From: Phaseolus vulgaris | Taxonomy: Eukaryota; Streptophyta; Magnoliopsida; Fabales; Fabaceae | DNA length: 64,000 nt | Direction: 5' to 3' | Assembly: GCF_000499845.2 (NCBI RefSeq) | Contig: NC_023751.2 | Span: forward strand, 10,331,564-10,395,563 | Shown here: positions 58,663-64,000 of the stretch, piece after piece | Position numbering within the stretch: the first letter of the stretch is position 1 | Layout of the letters: each line of letters opens with the position of its first letter | The notes under the pieces: generated by a model | Databases searched by the model: none | What the model was told of the DNA's origin: nothing | The model's input: only the letters and a program-made list of their open reading frames with translations | Translations under genes and position numbers: made by a program

Positions 58663-61600
58663 ATTGAGAACATCTATTTGGTTTACAGCTGTATCATGGT
58701 AAATTAAACTTTACAACTTTTCCTTTGCAAAAAACAAAATTTAGTTTCGTCCTAGAAGTTGTAAGTTGTGCAGTTGATAGATTTTCTTTGGTCAAGAAGC
58801 CTCACATTGGCAACAAATGTGGACAAAATACTCCTTAAATGACTTGGAAAATTCCCCCTCCCTCCCATCCCCCAAGTCTTGAGCTAGCTTTTGTGATTAG
58901 GTTAAGCCCAATTCATTTTTAATATGAAACCAAAATCCATCTAGTTTGCCTTTTGGCTGGGGTACATTAGTTTTTATCAAAACTTATTTAGTCTTGATAT
59001 TGAACCACTTGCGGATGTCTTATATTGGGCATGATGGAATGCACCTAATGAGGTTTTGAGCTAGCTTTTGAAGTTGAATTTGGCCCAACCGATTCCTAAT
59101 AGTTGCATTAAGGTAAGTTATGTTGTGGTAGTTGTTAGGGATGCTCAAATTTGGTATCACTTTTCCACTTCAGGTATGTTGGAGTTGGTGCTCGACGTGT
59201 AAGATCCTTATTTCAAGCAGCAAAAAAGAAGGTTTGTTGCCTTTGGTTAATGGACTCTTAGCTGTCTGTTATGGTTTGCTAAATTACTTTACAAGATTTC
59301 CTTATTTGTTTCTAATTTGGAACATTCTTTACGCTCCATCCTTAATGTAGGCTCCTTGTATCATTTTCATTGATGAAATAGATGCTGTTGGTTCAACTAG
59401 GAAACAATGGGAGGGTCATACAAAGAAGACATTGCATCAGCTACTTGTTGAAATTGATGGCTTTGAGCAGAATGAAGTATATTTAGTCATTTTTTATTGT
59501 TTAATCAGTTTCTCTCAGTTTTTCCCTAATTTATTTAACATCTTGATGATCTTGTAGGGAATAATAGTAATTGCTGCAACAAACCTGCCTGATATTCTTG
59601 ATCCCGCTTTAACAAGACCTGGTAGATTTGATCGACATGTAAGTCCTATTAATTTTGTCCTTGATAAAAGAATTTATAAAGAGAAACTGGAGGATAAGAA
59701 ATCCTTCTAGAACAATAGAATAAAATAAGCGAGACAGAAAGGAAAACAACAAGCTCTCCAGTCCCTTTGTTAACCCATTGAAGAAAACCCTCAGAAAAAC
59801 TATGGTGGAAATGCATAAGGTAGCCAGAAAAACACGGAAAAGAATAATTACCTGTTGAAAACTTTGGCATTTGGCTCACATAACAAACTTGCAAAACAAG
59901 AACACTTCCAAAGGTTCATACACTTCTTTCTTTAACAAAAGATTGCTAATCTTCTGTATAGGTGTCGCATGAACCTAATTTTCTTTGGTGATACAGTATG
60001 TTTACTATTTGTTTGGTTCTATAATTCTGAAGGATAATAATGTGTTGTTGTCTCTGTTTTGGATTTAGTGATCTTTGTTTTTTGTTGTATAAAAATTAAA
60101 TTATTTAATTATTGGATAAATCGTGTTTTTGGTCGATAAAATTGGTCTTGCTCCTTATTTTTAAAGTCAATAGTTTGAGTTCTCCAATTTCTAAAATACA
60201 ATGAAAGTAATCCCTATTACTAACTCTGTTAGGATGTTTCTCTAATGACACATGACGATGTCATGACATGGGGATATGTGGCAGTCACATGGCCTACTCA
60301 ACAAATGAGTGAACCCAATTCAAATGTTGACACTTAACGCATGCTCCTTGACACCCTTTAGTAACCAATGGAGATGAAATATTTGGACCTCTAACTAAAC
60401 AAACTCATGAAACTTCACTAATATCAAGAATTCTCGGGCAATGCTCACTATTGCACATTGTTAATTACAACAAGGTAAATCTAGGTGGAGTTTTCCTATT
60501 AGGTCACAGTTTTGGGGTAAAGTATCTCAAAGGTTTAAAAGGTGTTATCCTTCAACATCGTGAAATAGTGAAGAATCTTAAGCTTGACTTGGATACAGGT
60601 TGTCTTCTCAAGATATCTTTGAGGTGTTTTGAAGGTTCAATGCAAAAAGGTCTAACTAGGAAATATGTTAATGCCAAAGAAATGAGGCCTTATCCCTAAT
60701 ATTAGCAAGTTTTATTGAGGTTTAGTTGGAGTTCTAAGTAGTGGAACTTAATTAGTTATTGAAATGTATCAAGAAGCAAGAAGCATGCATCAGAGGTTTT
60801 GACACTTCCGTTTGTATTTGGGATCACTTGTCTATCCTTAGAGCATGAAATGTGTCATTGGAACGACCATCCCAATGCAGTTACCAATGGGACTGTTTAC
60901 ACTGTATTTCAGAAATTGGATGACTCAAACCGCCGGTGTTAAAATATAGGGACCAAGACCAATTTTACAAGGACTCAAGAATATTCTTAAAATAACACAT
61001 GCAACACTTGCTACACGGCATCCATGAGGTACAAATTTCCTTGTGGTCATCGATTAGATGCTTCAGCATGTAGAGTGACTGCTTTCATTGTATTTCAGAA
61101 ACTGGAGAAGTCAAATTACTAGTTTTAAAATATAGGGACCAAAAACATCATTTATCCTTAATTTTCCAAAATTATTACAGTGATCTCTCTACTTGAACCT
61201 AACTTAAAAATTGTATCTAACTAATGTTCTAAATAATGCTATGTAATTTTGCTATAGAATATAAGAAAACTAACCAACCCAATTCCAGATTATTGTACCA
61301 AATCCAGATTTACGTGGTCGACAAGAAATATTGGAGCTTTACCTTCAAGATAAACCATTGGCTGACGATGTAGATACTAAATCAATTGCTCGTGGAACCC
61401 CGGGATTCAATGGGGCAGGTGAATAATTTTTAAACATACGTGAAATGCACATCGTTCTGTTCTGCTTTAAATTTCATTTACATGATGTGATCTGTAACTA
61501 TTCTTTCAAACTAGATCTTGCAAACCTGGTAAACATTGCTGCCATTAAAGCTGCTGTTGAAGGTGCAGAGAAATTAGCAGCTTCACAGTTGGAGTTTGCC

Positions 61601-63810
61601 AAAGATAGAATAATTATGGGCACAGAACGGAAAACAATGTCCATATCCGAAGAGTCCAAAAAGGTAAGTGTACAGTACTGTTAGCACTTGAAATTCTCGA
61701 TTCTTGCCTATGTGATTAATGTATGGTTGTAAGTCACTACATTTGTTTTAACCTTGCTGTCTTCTAAACAATGTCTGGTTTAGCACTGTGTTGCATTATT
61801 TGAAAATTCATAGCTGTCCCTGTATAGTCAATTATGTTGTAATATTGTTTGCAAAAATCTAATCATCAGCCTGAAAATCTCTTAATTGAAAAATTCCAAG
61901 AAATCATCTTTCAGCACTCCATTTGTCGTATAGTGAGTTGGATGTATTGGTAACTTTTTTTTTTCTAAAATTGTCACTATATCTTGAATCTTATTTTGTA
62001 GCATATTGATGACTCAAAACCTATTCTTATAGCATAGGTTATGAGCATCTTTCAGTCCATTGTCTACTGTTTATTCAGAAATATTAAAATCACCTTGTGC
62101 TTGTTTTATGCAATACCTGTAGGTATACGAATATGGCATGATGGAAATACAAGACTGTATTTTATCGTCAGATTTGTCATTGTCTTGATTTGAACCTGAT
62201 ATTTTTAATGCCCAAACTCCAAAATCAGTTTATGAAGTAATGATCTGTAAATTTTATAATCTCTTGTGTAAAATTAATTAAATTAACCATTTGTAGATGT
62301 ACAGTTATCTATGTTAATATCGCTTGTGAAACTTTCAGCTTACTGCTTATCATGAGAGTGGCCATGCAATTGTTGCCATTAACACTGAGGGTGCTCAACC
62401 AATTCACAAGGCAACAATCATGCCTCGTGGATCTGCTTTAGGAATGGTTACTCAGCTTCCCTCTGGTGATGAGACATCAATCAGCAAGAAGCAGTTACTT
62501 GCTCGCCTTGATGTGTGTATGGGAGGAAGAGTTGCAGAAGAAATTATCTTTGGTCAGGATCAAATCACAACAGGGGCAAGTAGTGATCTTCACACAGCTA
62601 CTGAGCTTGCCCAATATATGGTAAGTTTTTGCTTCGTGATTAATGGTCAAGTGCAGTTTCTTCATCTATGGAAATACGGTTTATTTTCTGCCACAGAAGC
62701 GATAAAAATTTCTGCGCTACAATATTTCTTTTACTGTAATTACTTGGAACGTTCACAGTAGTAGGACTCAGAACTTTCCTCTGACTGAAATTGTCAAGTA
62801 GAACCTATCTTTTGATTTTAAAATGAAGGATTATTTCTGTTGTCATTTTTGTTTCTGCACAAGGTATCAAGTTGTGGGATGAGTGATGCAATAGGGCCAA
62901 TTCATATAAAGGAGAGACCAAGTTCCGAAATGCAGTCACGTATTGATGCAGAGGCGAGTGGATTGAACCTATATCCTTTGTCATTTTAAATCTTTTGATA
63001 GTGGATAGATTGTCATATTTGGGTTATTTTACTTTTTCTGTAAGGAATTATTATTTTATAAAAAAATAAAATCTGGTTTATGATTTGAATTTCTTGTGCT
63101 GCAGGTTGTGAAGCTTCTCAGGGAAGCATATGATCGAGTGAAAGCCCTTCTAAGGAAGGTTTGTCAACCCGTTTGGTTTGTGTGTTTAATCTGTCATTTC
63201 TACCACTTTCAAGACAATCTATTTCGCTGGTTAAAAGTATTCATTTTCTTTATATCAAGATTTAATATAAATTTACAGGTCCTAATACTCGGATATTGTT
63301 ATTTAATAAAATAAATGACATGTTACTTAGTGTCCAAACTAAGTTTTCAATCAATGACAGTGTTCTTTTGGAAGCTTAATAATTCTGAAGTCTGAACCAA
63401 AATCTACTTTCGTTGGGTTTAAATTAAAGTATGTGGCAGTGGTAAAAACCATTTTATGCATTTGAAGCACTATATATATACGGATGAAGATTTAGGAAGT
63501 AGGAAATTTTTCTTTTGTATGTATGTAACTTTTTCTACGGTGTTGATTAATCAAAGTAAGCAGCCAAAATTATGCCATGCATGAAATTTATTATGGTATA
63601 CCTAGCATCTGAATAAGTTCTGAACCCTGTAACTTCCGACGTACGTTCCTGCAGCACGAGAAGGCATTGCATGCTCTGGCAAATGCATTATTAGAGTATG
63701 AGACACTTAGTGCAGAAGAAATCAGGCGGGTACTGCGACCATATCAGGACGGAAAAGTGGCAAAGAAACAGGAACAAGAGGCAGCAGAGGAGGAACTCGT
63801 GTTGGTCTAA
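54207..63810 (+). CDS. FTSH11: FTSH11, organellar ATP-dependent zinc metalloprotease
   Basis: A membrane AAA protease of plastids/mitochondria; in Arabidopsis FTSH11 is needed for heat tolerance. Exons: 54207-54718, 55057-55210, 55745-55837, 55959-56044, 56132-56255, 57009-57128, 57480-57530, 58322-58383, 59174-59231, 59351-59476, 59558-59638, 61289-61418, 61515-61663, 62339-62620, 62864-62953, 63105-63158 and 63655-63810. All phases join to 775 residues (Arabidopsis about 806). A Ser/Pro-rich transit peptide covers roughly the first 60 residues. One membrane segment lies at about 269-290. Walker A GPPGTGKT is at 369-376, Walker B IIFIDEID at 424-431, the second region of homology GRFDRH follows, and the zinc site HESGH is at 587-591. 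The single membrane span and LVVEY-type N-terminal region fit FTSH11 rather than the two-span thylakoid FtsHs. Intron 15 has a GC donor (GAG|GCGAGT). No lesions were seen. Confidence 0.96.
56907..56950. repeat. (TA)n microsatellite in FTSH11 intron 5
   Basis: About 22 uninterrupted TA dinucleotides lie roughly 60 bp upstream of the intron 5 acceptor. Confidence 0.9.
58631..58663. repeat. (AT)n(TG)n compound microsatellite in FTSH11 intron 8
   Basis: About eight AT units are followed by about eight TG units, flanked by AGAGAGAG. Confidence 0.85.
58880..59095. repeat. Decayed LTR-like repeat in FTSH11 intron 8
   Basis: The phrase GAGCTAGCTTTTG followed by a GGCCCAA/AAGCCCAA motif occurs twice, near 58881 and 59057. 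Such 'gctagcttttg...ggcccaa' phrases are common in short plant LTR/TRIM elements. Boundaries and orientation cannot be fixed. Confidence 0.3.
60114..61157. mobile_element. Mutator-like element with long inverted ends in FTSH11 intron 11
   Basis: The left end, GGATAAATCGTGTTTTTGGTC, matches the reverse complement of the right end, GGATAAATGATGTTTTTGGTC. Similarity continues inward for about 95 bp (TTCTCCAATTTCTAAAATAC versus TTCTCCAGTTTCTGAAATAC). A third subterminal copy lies at about 60889-60965. Flanks TTAATTATT and TTAATTTTC match at 7 of 9 positions, fitting a decayed 9-bp target duplication. The interior holds an 82-codon open frame (60451-60699) with no recognisable transposase, so the element is non-autonomous or carries unrelated sequence. 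Confidence 0.65.
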
Positions 63811-64000
63811 ACACTGTTTCCGTTTGCTGTCTGTTAACTAAACTAACTAAGGGGACGCTCTGTACAGAATACCTAGTCACCCAATACTCCAACAAACAGC
63901 TATATATCTTGGTCCATATGTTGCAGATCCACTCCTTTGTGCATGCATGGATAGGAAGTGATACTCCTTTGAGTATGTCTGAACTGAACCAACCACTCCT
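63811..64000. other. FTSH11 3' UTR (incomplete at window edge)
   Basis: Sequence after the TAA at 63808-63810 is GC-balanced and presumably untranslated. It runs to the end of the window without a clear polyadenylation signal. Confidence 0.5.

Overview
This is a 64 kb piece of plant nuclear DNA. It is AT-rich, with intron-containing genes (GT-AG plus a few GC-AG introns), plant-type protein families and layered transposon remnants. The repeat families and the NADH-GOGAT gene look like those of a papilionoid legume (Phaseolus/Vigna/Glycine group). That assignment is from recognition, not from a search.

Layout. At 1-1190 is one end of a hAT-type DNA transposon with a decayed BED zinc finger. 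At 1766-4941 (minus) are the first seven coding exons of the splicing factor SF3a60 (SF3A3); the rest of the gene must lie beyond the left edge, if it exists. At 6601-11161 (minus) is a damaged Ty1/copia retrotransposon with 212-bp LTRs, inserted into an older LTR-like repeat. From 11.3 to 20.3 kb there are no supported genes, only decayed repeats and microsatellites. At 20541-32174 (plus) is a complete 22-exon NADH-dependent glutamate synthase. A LINE remnant (33590-34310, minus) precedes an ATL-type RING-H2 membrane E3 ligase gene (34610-36075). A broken GRC3/NOL9-like polynucleotide kinase gene follows (36619-40109), then an AT-rich repeat region (40.1-46.3 kb). At 47002-52338 (plus) is a polypyrimidine-tract-binding protein gene of the PTB1/PTB2 type. 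At 54207-63810 (plus) is FTSH11, an organellar AAA metalloprotease, with a Mutator-like element inside one intron.

How the genes relate. They do not form a pathway: they cover nitrogen assimilation, splicing, ubiquitination, rRNA processing and plastid/mitochondrial proteostasis. From memory, the Arabidopsis counterparts of GLT1, PTB2 and FTSH11 all lie in the At5g53 interval (At5g53460, At5g53180, At5g53170). The plus-strand half therefore looks like a conserved ancestral block into which repeats and the broken NOL9-like gene have come or stayed.

I found no clearly new biological system. The best leads are the hAT insertion inside the SF3a60 locus, the multiply frameshifted NOL9-like gene, a candidate poison exon in the PTB gene, two GC-AG introns, a 1 kb long-TIR Mutator-like element in FTSH11, and an LTR-like repeat family present in four states of decay. 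Exon boundaries were set by hand from splice signals, reading phase and remembered protein families; no alignment was run.
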